A stretch of DNA of 64,000 bases from contig NW_006499364.1 in NCBI RefSeq assembly GCF_000471905.2, positions 698,265-762,264 of the forward strand, in the 5' to 3' direction. This DNA comes from Amborella trichopoda. Its lineage: Eukaryota > Streptophyta > Magnoliopsida > Amborellales > Amborellaceae. The position numbers and the translations under genes are program-made. Shown piece after piece: positions 25,450-35,871 of this stretch. Below the pieces are notes generated by a model, which was not told the origin of the DNA, made no database searches, and saw only the letters and a list, made by a program, of their open reading frames with translations. The stretch's first letter is position 1; every line of letters begins with the position of its first letter.

Positions 25450-26559
25450 TACAGACACCCCTTCGAAATTCTGGTTAAGGGAACTCTTAAAAACCTCAAT
25501 TCTGAGCCTAAAAGACTACAAAAATCTTATTAGACCATAGGTAACGTAGACATAATAGAATTGCCCCAAAACTACCGAAACCTACTCCAACTTGAAGTAG
25601 AACTTGATAGCTTTCCAACGGTTCAAGAATTGTTAGAATCAGACTTACGGATAAAAAGATCTAACAAATGACAATTTAGTCCTAGTGAGACCAAAGTGTC
25701 GGACTGAAGGCTGAGCCGTGATGTGGCCCAGCAGGACCAGGCGCAGTTTGATGATGCAGTAAAAGGTATTTTTTTTAATTAAATAAGGCAAAAACTTCAA
25801 TATAAATCAAAAAAATTTCGAAAAAAATTTAAAAAAAAATTCAAGAAAAATCATCAATTCAATCCTATAAATACATCCTCCATAACCGGAAAAAAAATAT
25901 ATGAAAGAGATCAAGAAATCCTTAGAAATTCTTGAAATTAAAAACATAACAAAAAAAATACCCAAAATAGGAAAAACCCTTAGAAAATTCTTGAAAAATT
26001 TCAACAAATCATAGAAAATCTTATAATTCATATTTAACTTTTAGGGATTCCAAAACCTAGCTTTTCTATGCCTTAGGAACCCTAGATCCCAGCAAGCAAA
26101 GGCATAAAAAAAAAAGAGATAGTGACGTAAATCGGAAGAGTGATCTGATCCAAGCCCCGAAACTTTCGGTTTAGAGTACCCTAGATATATGTCAAACTAA
26201 TTTTAGCAAGCAAACGCATCCAAAAAATTAGATGGTGGCACAAATCGAAAGAGCGACGATCTAAGCTTGAAACTTCGGGTTTCAAGTCCCTAGAGCTAAG
26301 TATCTTTTTTTTGCTTAATTTAGTTTGTTTTTATTTATTTAATTCTCAGTTTTATTTAATTTTTTTAAAATTAATTTATTATTAAATTTAATAAAAATAA
26401 AGTGTTTTTTATTATTAAAACATCGGACCTCTATACATCAGAATTTTTTTTAGCCCACAATTCAAATGACCTTCCTTTCTATATCTTTTTTCAAATTAAC
26501 TCAATTTTTACTGAGATTTGGCGGATCTCAAACCAACACCATACCGGAGCGTAGTCACA
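25450..26559 (+). repeat. 3' LTR of the gag-only element
   Basis: Follows the purine tract and begins TACAGACACCCC. It ends GTAGTCACA, beyond which PPR coding sequence resumes on the minus strand. Confidence 0.65.
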
Positions 26560-26830
26560 TGGCGCCCAACTTCGTGTAGAGGTGTGGTTCCCAAAGAGGC
26601 GATGGCAATGAAAACCGAGTTTTATGAGCTGCGACTAGATACCTTTGCATAGACTAAAGGATTTTAGAGCGAAAGTGAGGTTGAGAAGTGGGATGTATGG
26701 GTCTGCGATTTCCTGGAAGGTTGAGGTGCAGTTCGTGAAGGCTTTTGTTACAGGGTTTAGTGGCGGATTTGGTTGAGATTTGTGCGGAAATCATTGCTCG
26801 AGGACGTCGTCTGCCATGGCTGTAAATCCG
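26560..26830 (-). pseudogene. PPR gene, N-terminal part beyond the LTR insertion
   Basis: On the minus strand this piece reads ...CTSTFQEIADPYIPLLNL, FALKSFSLCKGI, SQLIKLGFHCH and LFGNH, the usual opening of a plant PPR protein (family form KAIHSQLIKLGFHSHVFLGN). It continues into the piece ending at 19903 once the inserted element is discounted. An in-frame TAG stands between KGI and SQL, and a frame change follows near LFGNH. A candidate start ATG is at about 26792 in a neighbouring frame (MISAQISTKS). The evidence is a short homology plus position, so I am moderately sure. Its 5' end faces the SDR gene about 0.3 kb away. Confidence 0.55.
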
Positions 26831-27111
26831 AGCTCTGCATACTCGTTTTTTATCTCGAATTTTCTTTATTTTTGTCTCTCCTCTCTGGTTGCTTGTTTTT
26901 ACGTCTCTTGTTACCGTAGAAGCTATATTGAGGCATCCATCGCTGTCCATCCAGAAAACGGACGGTACAAATGAGCCGCTTCACTGATATGAGACAAAAC
27001 CACAGAGCTAGCGGTGCAAAACTTTTCAAACAATAATAGCTTTATCAGAACCATCGAATCACTTCCCTCACATGGCCCCATCTCCATCACAGCCATTGTT
27101 GTGAACCAGTA

Positions 27112-27134
27112 AGAGAGAGAGAGAGAGAGAAGAG
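27112..27134 (+). repeat. (GA)n run in the likely 5' UTR of the SDR gene
   Basis: A 23-bp purine run of mainly GA dinucleotides, 17 bp upstream of the start codon at 27152. GA runs are common in plant 5' leaders and can bind GAGA-type (BBR/BPC) factors. Whether it is regulatory here is inference. Confidence 0.5.
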
Positions 27135-27151
27135 ATAGGTATCCTCATCTC

Positions 27152-27241
27152 ATGTCTTTGTTGCTGAGAAACCCATTTCCCCTTCTTCATTCCATATCTC
27201 TAAATTTCCCCAAACACCAGCATAAGCGCTGCACGGCCATG
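27152..27241 (+). CDS. SDR exon 1: transit peptide
   Basis: Codes for MSLLLRNPFPLLHSISLNF and the following basic stretch, ending in a Met codon directly before the donor GTACTC. The first ATG after the GA run was chosen. Intron 1 is 859 bp and strongly T-rich. Confidence 0.85.
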
Positions 27242-30200
27242 GTACTCTCTCTCACTTCTGTTGTTGCTTTTCGTTTTGTTTTTGTTTTCTCTCTCGAACT
27301 CTGTGTTCTTTTTTTTTGTTTTTCATTCTTAACGTCCGTTACTCAAAGTTCTCATTCTTTTTGTTACTTCTGTTGTATCCTTTCTTTCTTTATTCTTAGC
27401 CCAGGCTCTTGTTCTGTGGTGAATTGCTTTTTTCGATGTATTTTCCGTGTTCTTTTCACAATGCTTCTTCTTCTGGTTCAGTGTTAACCCAAGTTTCAGT
27501 TCATATATTGTTTCCTTTGATGAAATTTAAGTTTTTTCTTCTTCTATTTCTATGGTAACCTATTTTCGGTTAATCTCTTGTTTTCTACTTTTGAATTCCA
27601 GCATTGTTATTCTACTTCCATGGAAACCCAATTTCCAGTTCATTTTTTTGTTGTAAATGGATCTTTGCTTCTTCTACTTCCATGTTAATGCAATTATTGG
27701 TTTTTTTTTTTTCCTTATTTTCTCTTTGTAAATTAAGTTTTTTCCGTTCTGGCTATGGTAACTTGAATTCAGCCAGTCCCTCTTTTCATGTTCATCTGAA
27801 AGCTAACTCTTTCCAAGTCATGGTAGAACAACTCTGTATTTTTTTGTTCTTTTTTCCTCTCTTCAATCTTATTTCATTATCTTATTCTAGCAACATAAAT
27901 AATCCAAGTTCAATGTCTATCCTTTTATACCCATCATTCCTTTTTACTAAGTATGATCTGCTATACTTCTGTCTATTGACTTAACCTCCCTTCGTTGCTT
28001 TGCCTCTCATAAATTTTTTTCTCAAACTCCTATTCTTCTGTCGCCTTATTGTTCTTTTTTTATTCTCTAATTGGTTTCTGATTTCCCTTTTCTTTTGCAG
28101 ATGGAGGGGTCAAAAGTTGAGGCAACCGACGAGATGAAGAAATTAGAGGGAAAAAAGGTGTTTGTGGCTGGAGCGACTGGCATGACAGGTAAAAAGATTG
28201 TTGATCAGCTGCTTTCAAAAGGATTCCAAGTCAGGGCAGGAGTTCGTGATGTAGAAAGCGCAAAGAGTTCTCTTTCTAGCAATCAAAACATTCAAATAGT
28301 GAGTGATTTTGTCCAATAGGATCTTAAGCGTTAAAATGGTCATGTGATACATTGGCGATGTTGAATTTTCATTGTAATGGAGCTGAAAAATTGGGCTCAA
28401 GGATCTATTTATTTGTTTGTTTGGCATTTATTAGATAGCATCAAGTATGAGGCTTAGGTAAAATTACTTGAGGAAGCTTAATCATTGTGATATTATTTTA
28501 TTTTTTTGTTGGGTTTTTTATTGGCTTTGTGGTTCTTATGATTGTTTTTTCAGGTTAAAGCAGATGTCACAGAGGGGTCAGAGAAATTAGCTGAAGCCAT
28601 CGGTGATGCCGAAGCTGTGATTTGTGCAACTGGTTTCCGGCCTTCCTTGGATTTGTTTGCTCCATGGAAGGTTAGCTCATGGCATAGTGGGATTCATTGC
28701 ATGAATTCTCTTATCGTCAGAAAATGGAATTTGATGTCACAAAGTCTTAGTGGCATTTGGTCATACCAGTTCATGTTTTGAGCTCGGATCTTTTGATGCT
28801 TGTTTAGTAAAATGTTCAATGAAACTAATGTTTTATGTATTTTTTTCTTTAGTTCCTGATATCTTGCATGTTTATGATCTTGCATCCAACTTGAAACATT
28901 TGCTACTGTCATGTATAAATAAACTATGAAATGTGCTAAATATTGGTGAAATTGTGAGTCTAACATTTTAGTCATTGTTCCATACTTTCTTGTAGTTGAC
29001 TGAGAATTCTTTATCTTACATAATCTTTGCTCTATATTGGCAGTTTTTATCATGGGAAGACATTAAGGTTTCACATCTCATGCTCAATTCTCAAAGTGCC
29101 CAAGTTGTGCGAAAACCCAGTGAATCCCTGCACAAAGTGCTCTAAGACCAGTGCAATGGTTCTCAAAATCAATTGGGGCAATGGGAAATGGAAACTGACG
29201 ATTTTCCTAAGCTTTTTTTGGTAGTACTTTTGGAAAGCCACATCCAGCATCATGTGTAATGAGCCTCTCCGATGCTAGATCTGTGTGGTTTTATTTCCAT
29301 AAGTTCCGAATGATTTAAATTTGTATCAAGAACTGCACATTCTTGTATCAAGAACTGCACATTCTAAACTAAGAATAAAGTTCTCATGGTTCGTCTTCTT
29401 TTCAAACACAACGGAAACAACATGGACCACTTATTAATTAAACCAGTAGTTGGCACATATATTCAATATAAAGATTGGGAAAGTTTTCTAGTCTTTTCAT
29501 GTTGTTCGGCTGGGATTATCCATACAAACGCATTAATCTTATTGGGTATATTGCTTTCTAGTCTTGAGACTACATCGCTAGATTGAGAATTTAGATGGGG
29601 AGTTTGGCTATGGAAACTCAGTTTCAAATGAAAATGAAAGTCATTATCTTGGACCGTTATGTGAATGTGTAAAAAGAAGGTCAGATGTTCCTTTGGAGGT
29701 GGGTTTTCTCTTTCAAAGCCTTGCCTACTTGGTCGATAGATGGGTATTCCTGTCTTATAGGGAGCAAGAAATTGGAAGCCTATAGTACCTTTTTTTCCCG
29801 TCATTCCTAACCTGCCTCATTTTAAAGATCGTTTGGTTGGGGGGAGAGGGCAAATAGAGGGACATTGTGGGGAGATGGAAAAGAATTGTGCCGCCCTAGC
29901 TGCTCATCCGGTCAGATGTTTCTTTGGAGGTGGGAATAACTAATGTCCTTTGTCAAATTGAAGCATCTATCTTTGTAAGTTATAATTAAGTAATACTTTC
30001 TTCATTGGGTAATCATGTCAGTTATTATTCAACCACTTAGGTGAAGAATATGGAAGTCTAATAATTCCGTTAGTGTTTGTAAACAAGGACTGGGCCTGGA
30101 ATTGCGAGGGTCCCAGACCGATTCGACCACCAAATTGTTTGAGGCTCAGGAGACTCCTTCGAATTTTGGGATTTTTCCTCTGAATCACCAGGGCTCCAGT

Positions 30201-33200
30201 CCACGCTGACTCACATTTCTGTTCTTTACAGATGCATTAGATTCAACATACAAAATCTAGTTTTTTTTTTTTTGGATAAGGTTGACTTTGTATTAATAAT
30301 AGAAACTTACATAATGAGGAAATTACAGACGACAGCCAACAGATTGGGTGCTCATACTACATATGGAACAGTTGAAGGGAGAAAGAATAAAGAAAATAGG
30401 GAAAATAGAAAGAGAGCAAAGAAAGAGGAGAGAGAAACTAATATTAGGGGTGTATAAACGAAATACAGGACCCACTGCTAGGTTCTCAGAAAGACGAATC
30501 CACAAAGAAAAGGGAGCTACAGAAGGCATTGCATAAGCGAAATGTAAAGAGAGCTTCAAAATGAGTTTGATATTGAGAGGGGACTAGGGTTGCAGCCCTA
30601 CAAGTCAAATTGTTGAAACTCATCCTTCGCTACATGAGCAGTTTAGGGGTGCTTTGGGCCGAGGGGCTTCTGATGTAACTGTAACAGTTACATGCTACAT
30701 ATGTAACTGTTGGAGGGAGATAGAATAAAGAAAATACGGAAAATAGAAAGAGAGCAAAGAAAGAGGAGAGAGAAACTAATATTAAGGGTGTATAAACAAA
30801 ATAGAGGACCCACTGCTAGGTTCTCAGAAAGACGAATCCACAAAGAAAAGGGAGTTACAGAAGGCATTGCATAAGCGAAATGTAAAGAGAGCTGCAAAAT
30901 GAGTTTGATGTTGAGAGGGGAATAGGGTTGCAGCCTTACAAGTCAAACTGTTGAAACTCATCCTTGGCTACATGAGCAGTGTAGGGGTGCTTTGGGGTGA
31001 GGGACTTCTGATGTGCTGAGCTAGGGAGCGCTGTTGGGCGAACTGTGGAGTTGCTTCTGGCTAGAAGGCAAATCAGCTACCGAGAGGAGCTTCGGTCCTC
31101 AGCTTTATCATATCAATGTTTTGACGTGGGGCAGGAAGTAGGAGAAATGGGGTAAAAGAGAGAAAGGAGGGGAAAAGTAGAGATTGTACAAGAAAGGAGA
31201 GGAGACGGTAGAAGGGTGAAGTAGGGTTAGAAAAAAAGACGTAAGAAAAATGGGCTCAATGGAAGAAAATAGGTTGAGGGGCTCGCTTAGAAGATTTGGA
31301 GAAGGCCACGTGAGAAAGAGAAAGAAAAGGAGAGAACAGAGAAAAGAAAGAAAGAAATAATATATATATATATATATATTTATTTATTTATTTTTTTATT
31401 TTTACCCTCCTTTGTCCACTGATTTTTTTATGGGGAAATAAATGACTGTAAGATGGGTTGAAGAGAGAGAGAGGGGAGATAGAGGGAAAGGCGAAGATGT
31501 TGACGCTATTTACTCTATAAGGCTTTGAGCATATGCTTGTCGCCATAGTGAAGTGAGGTGGAGAAAAGGGCAAATAGGAGAGAGATTGTGAGGGGAAAGC
31601 CAAACGAGTAAGGTGAAATGGGAGGGGAAAGAATGGAGATCATTGGCTACCTAAAGAGAGTTTGCGGTTGGGTGAGGGAGAGAGACAGAATGAACCGAGA
31701 AGAAATGCAAAGATAGAGAAGGGAGGAATTTGAAGTAGGTGGGAGGTTATAGACTTGAGGGTCACAAATATTTAAAGCTGACCTTAAAGTTCGCATCAGA
31801 CCCCCCCCCTCCCCCTCCTTTTTTTCTTTCTAGGGAGAAAATTGAAGACGAATAGATGAGGGGAGTTTTGCGATTTAGAGAGGAAGAGAGAAGCGAGGGA
31901 GGTGGAGAGTGAGATATCAGGGATTTGGCTGTGTATGTGTGCTGAGGGAGGCTCCTTCCTTTGCCAGCCAGTCAGCCTCAACATTGGCTTCTCAAAAGAT
32001 GAGTTTGAAAACTAGCTGTGGGAGAGAGCTGCAAAGGAAAATTATATGCTCAAATATTGAATTGAGCCTCCATGGGGGTCGCTTCTGCTGGGTGGCCCAT
32101 AGTATTGTGTTGCTTGAGTCAGATTCTACAATGATCTCTTTAGTACTGGTCCTGACCAGAGCCACCCTTTTGAGGCCTTCTAGTAAGGCCATCGCCTCTG
32201 CATAGGTAGAGTCGTGAAACCCTATGAATTCTGAGAAGGTCAGGATGATTGAGGAAGAGTCTGCCAAAGAGCCTCCAATGCCCGATGGTCATGGGTTCCC
32301 AAGGGAGGACCCATCGGTGTTGAGTTTTAGGAAACTAGGGGGAGGGGTTGTCCACTATTGTCTAGGTCTAAGTGTCTGAGTTGAGAGGTTAAGGAGCCAG
32401 TCCCAATTGTTTAAAGAGTGTGGGATTGGAAGTGAGGCAAAAATGGGGATTCCTTTGGCCCAGATGGAAATTAAGACAGTGATCGCTTAAAACATAGATT
32501 GGGTGCTTTCCAGGGTTCCCCTGAAAGTTCTAGAGTTTCTGTTGAGCCATAAGCTCCATAGCAGAGCCGGATGGAGAGGTGCCAGAGTTTTTTCCCGTTC
32601 TTGGAGAATAGAGGAGAGAAAAAAGACACAAAGAGGTTGATCAAAGTTGGTGGAGTAACCCACTGCAGGCCAAAAAGGTTAAAAAGGGAGGACCAAAGTC
32701 TCAAGGAGACCTCGAAGTGGATGGAAAAGTGTGGGATAGTCTCCTCTTCCTGAAAGAAGACTAGTTATTTACTATTCCAAGTAGCTATAATATCCTCAAA
32801 CACATACAATTAACCAAACCATAGTCCTGACAAGATTAAATTACAAAAAAATTATTCTACTGGGTCATAATCTGTAAACATCTTACTGGCAGGAGGCTTC
32901 AAGGTTACATCGATGAATGATTAATCACTTGTGTTGAGAATGATAGGGGCAAGTATGGTTATTTGGCCAAATTGAACTCTTCGGAATCAAGCAATTCCAT
33001 ATCAGTATCCTAGATCGTGGGAACTGTTGAGTTCAATATTGCTCAAAACTGGTCTGGATATGAACTGCAAACAGATGTCAGCCAATTCGAATGCAGTGTT
33101 TAGGAACTTGCCTTGGACCAGGCCAAGGTGAATTACTCGGCCGGGTCTGAGTGGACTTGCCTGAGTTCCTATACAAGGCCAAAAACCCTAGAAAAATTTA

Positions 33201-35816
33201 AAAGTAAAAGAAAATGAAAACAATAAAATAAAGGTAGTAAAAGTAAAATAAAACCAAAAGCAACCTTAAACGTCCAAATAAGCTTATAGAAAAATGGATT
33301 TAAAAAACCGATTTATAGTATGAACAATCCAAAAAAGGGAAGATATAAAAATAAGGATTATTGCAAAAAACACACTAATATTTGCCAAAAACATCCAAAT
33401 CAAATGCAAAACAACATTCCCATATTTTTAAGAATATTTTGGGATTTGTTTTTAATGTTCTTTATGTACCCTGAGTCGTACATACAACTTGGGGCAACTC
33501 GGCTGAGTCCGAGTGGACTTGGACTAGTTTAGTATCATCAAATGAGTTCCTATTTAATCATATATGTCTTAATGGTCAAAGCTTAAACAACAGAAAAATC
33601 AACTTATGAATATTTTTCAACAATATTCCCTCACCAGGATGAGTGGCTATCGTGGATGTGCTTTGATGTTGACCAAATATAATTGTTAATCAGAATTGGC
33701 TGTTTAGACTTTTGATGGGAATTATATCTAAGTTGTTTCAACTCAACGCGTTTGATCTTTATTTTTTTGCACTAAATTATGCGGAAGAAGTTGTCAGTCT
33801 TGCTTAATGGAGAAATTAGATTGTTCTCAATTATGGATGCTCGAAGAAGCAACAGGGGCCTTGTTTCCAACAATCAATTGGGTGATCAAAGCTGCATGTG
33901 TGGAAGTAGCGTCTCATCTACTCCATCTTTCTGCTTCTTTATGCCCAAATACTGGAGCAATGATTTCTAACCTTGTCTTAAGGCCGCAACTGAAGTTGTG
34001 TAGAGGATGTTGGGGTTGTGGCGTTCAAGGCCTTGAAATTGAGATTTTCTATTGTTCTTGGTCATAGTGGGGGTGACCGAGAAGATGGCACTCGGCAGAT
34101 CTGTGTGAACTAGGATCCGGAGTTGGAGTCCATAGAGTCACAAAAATCCCGAATGTGAGGCTCGGTTTAATGTGCGTTATACCAAAAAGGGTTTGAGGGT
34201 CCGTTGGTCAAGGTAGGTGAGATCACATCAAGATAGGTTTGAGCTAGGGCATGATATTGCTGATTGACATGTTTTTGTGTATTATGAGAATGGTTAAAAT
34301 GTAGATCAAGATACTATGTGAGACTTATTGAGATTTTCTATGGTGAGCCTTGTGTGTGAAGGATGGCTCTGAGAGGACATCAGCTAAATCCCTAACATTG
34401 ATCCTACTCACAGTATGTGCACATGATAATCGCGAAATGGGAGGCCACTCTCACTCTAGTAGATCTAGTGAGGAGAGACATGCAAATGTGGTACAGAGAG
34501 TACCCCCACATTTCGAGAGTGTATATTCTGAGGGGCCACTTGCAATCCACTATAAATCTAGGACCTAGTAATCTATTGGGTTAGCTTTGATGAGCAGAGA
34601 CTATGGGTCATGGGCCTTGTTGGTCTAATTTCGAGAAAGTGACTGGTGGTTTTGGATCTAGCTGAGTGGAGTGCCCAAAAAATTGAGAACAATTCCTTAA
34701 GGATCCTAATTTCCGAAAAGAGAATTTCCATATGCCCAAAACTTAATGAGAAATGATGAAAAATATGGGAAAGGATTTTTGGGGATTTTTATATATTTTC
34801 TAAAAAATTTTCCAACGCAAAATAGTCTTGAAAATAAATTTGTTTTGAAAAATTCCAGTTAAAGAAAGTCCCCCCATGGGGCCCAAACAGCCAATGGGCC
34901 CCACAGGGTTGTCCACGTGGCTGATGACATCAGCCACGAGGTGGGACGGGCCCGTTATGGGCATTTATGGCATTTTGTGGATTCTTTAAAATAAGGCACA
35001 TGTGCAGGAATTTTACATGTATGTAGGCTTTGATTTTTATAGCTTGATATTTTCCATGAAATGGGGAGCCTAAGCCAATTAAAGCCTAGATCTAAAAGGT
35101 TTTTATTTGGTGTTGATCTCTCGTTGCTCGCATGTGTGAAGTATGACAGTGTGTCATATGACACCAAGTGTGTCTCATGACAAGCACGTGTCAGAGGCCT
35201 GAGGTTTTGAGAGGGAGAACACCTTAGTTTTAAATTTCAAATTTTGGTTTCTGGAGAGAACAAATGTGTAGAGAATTGAGGGGCATACCCTTCACTTGAT
35301 TTTTACGTCACAAATTTATTTAAAACTATAGGCAATTATGAAATTGGGATTTCATAGAATTATAAAATTAAGAAAAATGGGGAATTTGGAGTTGTTCTCA
35401 CACATTTGGAAATAAAGGTGGTGAGTCTCAGCCACACATTTATGATAGCTAGATGTGTGGTTGCATGGCTATGTTTAAGCCTCTCTCTCAATCCCTAGAC
35501 ACCCTTAGATATAAAGATCTCCATATCTAATCTAGGGTTAGGATGCCAGGCATCTCTTAGGTATATTGTATTTGTACATCATAAAACCTAACTCACATCA
35601 CACATTCTCCGAACACTAAGATCTGGCCATTTGCGGGATTAAGAAACCCTAACATGAGGTATAAGTTATGCCCTTGGAGCCCCCATCATGTTGTATGCTA
35701 TGCCCATGGAAACCTGTTAAGGTGCATGCTATGCCCATAAAACCCCAACGTCATATATACAGATGCATGTAGAAGTTCTACGAGAGCTCCATTTGTGAAA
35801 AACCTAAGAGATGTTC

Positions 35817-35871
<55 letters not shown>

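Larger units (their letters stand above)
19904..26559 (+). mobile_element. Old LTR retrotransposon with gag only (Ty3/Gypsy-like, non-autonomous)
   Basis: Two direct repeats of about 1.1-1.2 kb (19904-21112 and 25450-26559) flank 4.3 kb. Just after the left LTR is a primer-binding-site-like TGGCTCCTACCGTGGGGC; just before the right LTR is a purine tract (AAAGAGGGGC). The interior shows a proline-rich stretch and a gag-type region on the plus strand (about 22440-24000) but no protease, RT, RNase H or integrase. It lies inside the PPR gene in the opposite orientation. The LTRs differ considerably, with indels, so it is old, and the gag region is broken several times. No clean target duplication is seen. 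Fossil. Confidence 0.7.
30261..32760 (-). mobile_element. 5'-truncated L1-type LINE in intron 3, with internal tandem duplication
   Basis: A plus-strand T run at 30261-30273 followed by GGATAAGGTTGACTTTGTAT marks the poly-A end of a minus-strand LINE. Minus-strand frames at 32470-32750 give a zf-RVT-like stretch (FQEEETIPHFSIHFEVSLRL, LWSSLFNLFGLQWV). Those at 31930-32330 give RNase H (FLKLNTDGSSLGNPWPSGIGG, TYAEAMALLEGLKR, IIVESDSSNTILW, EANVEADWLAGK). The gene is 5'-truncated and has stops and frame changes. The ~1.6-kb non-coding tail is unusually long because it includes a duplicated block. The 5' boundary near 32760 is approximate and no certain target duplication was found. Confidence 0.7.

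Noticed and set aside
27604-27984. 126-codon open frame in intron 1 of the SDR gene
   Set aside because: It is Phe/Leu/Ser-rich from T-rich intron sequence, without start context or homology.
33779-34067. Two overlapping open frames (63 and 86 codons)
   Set aside because: No recognised domain, no splice or codon support, and they run into the solo-LTR-like segment.
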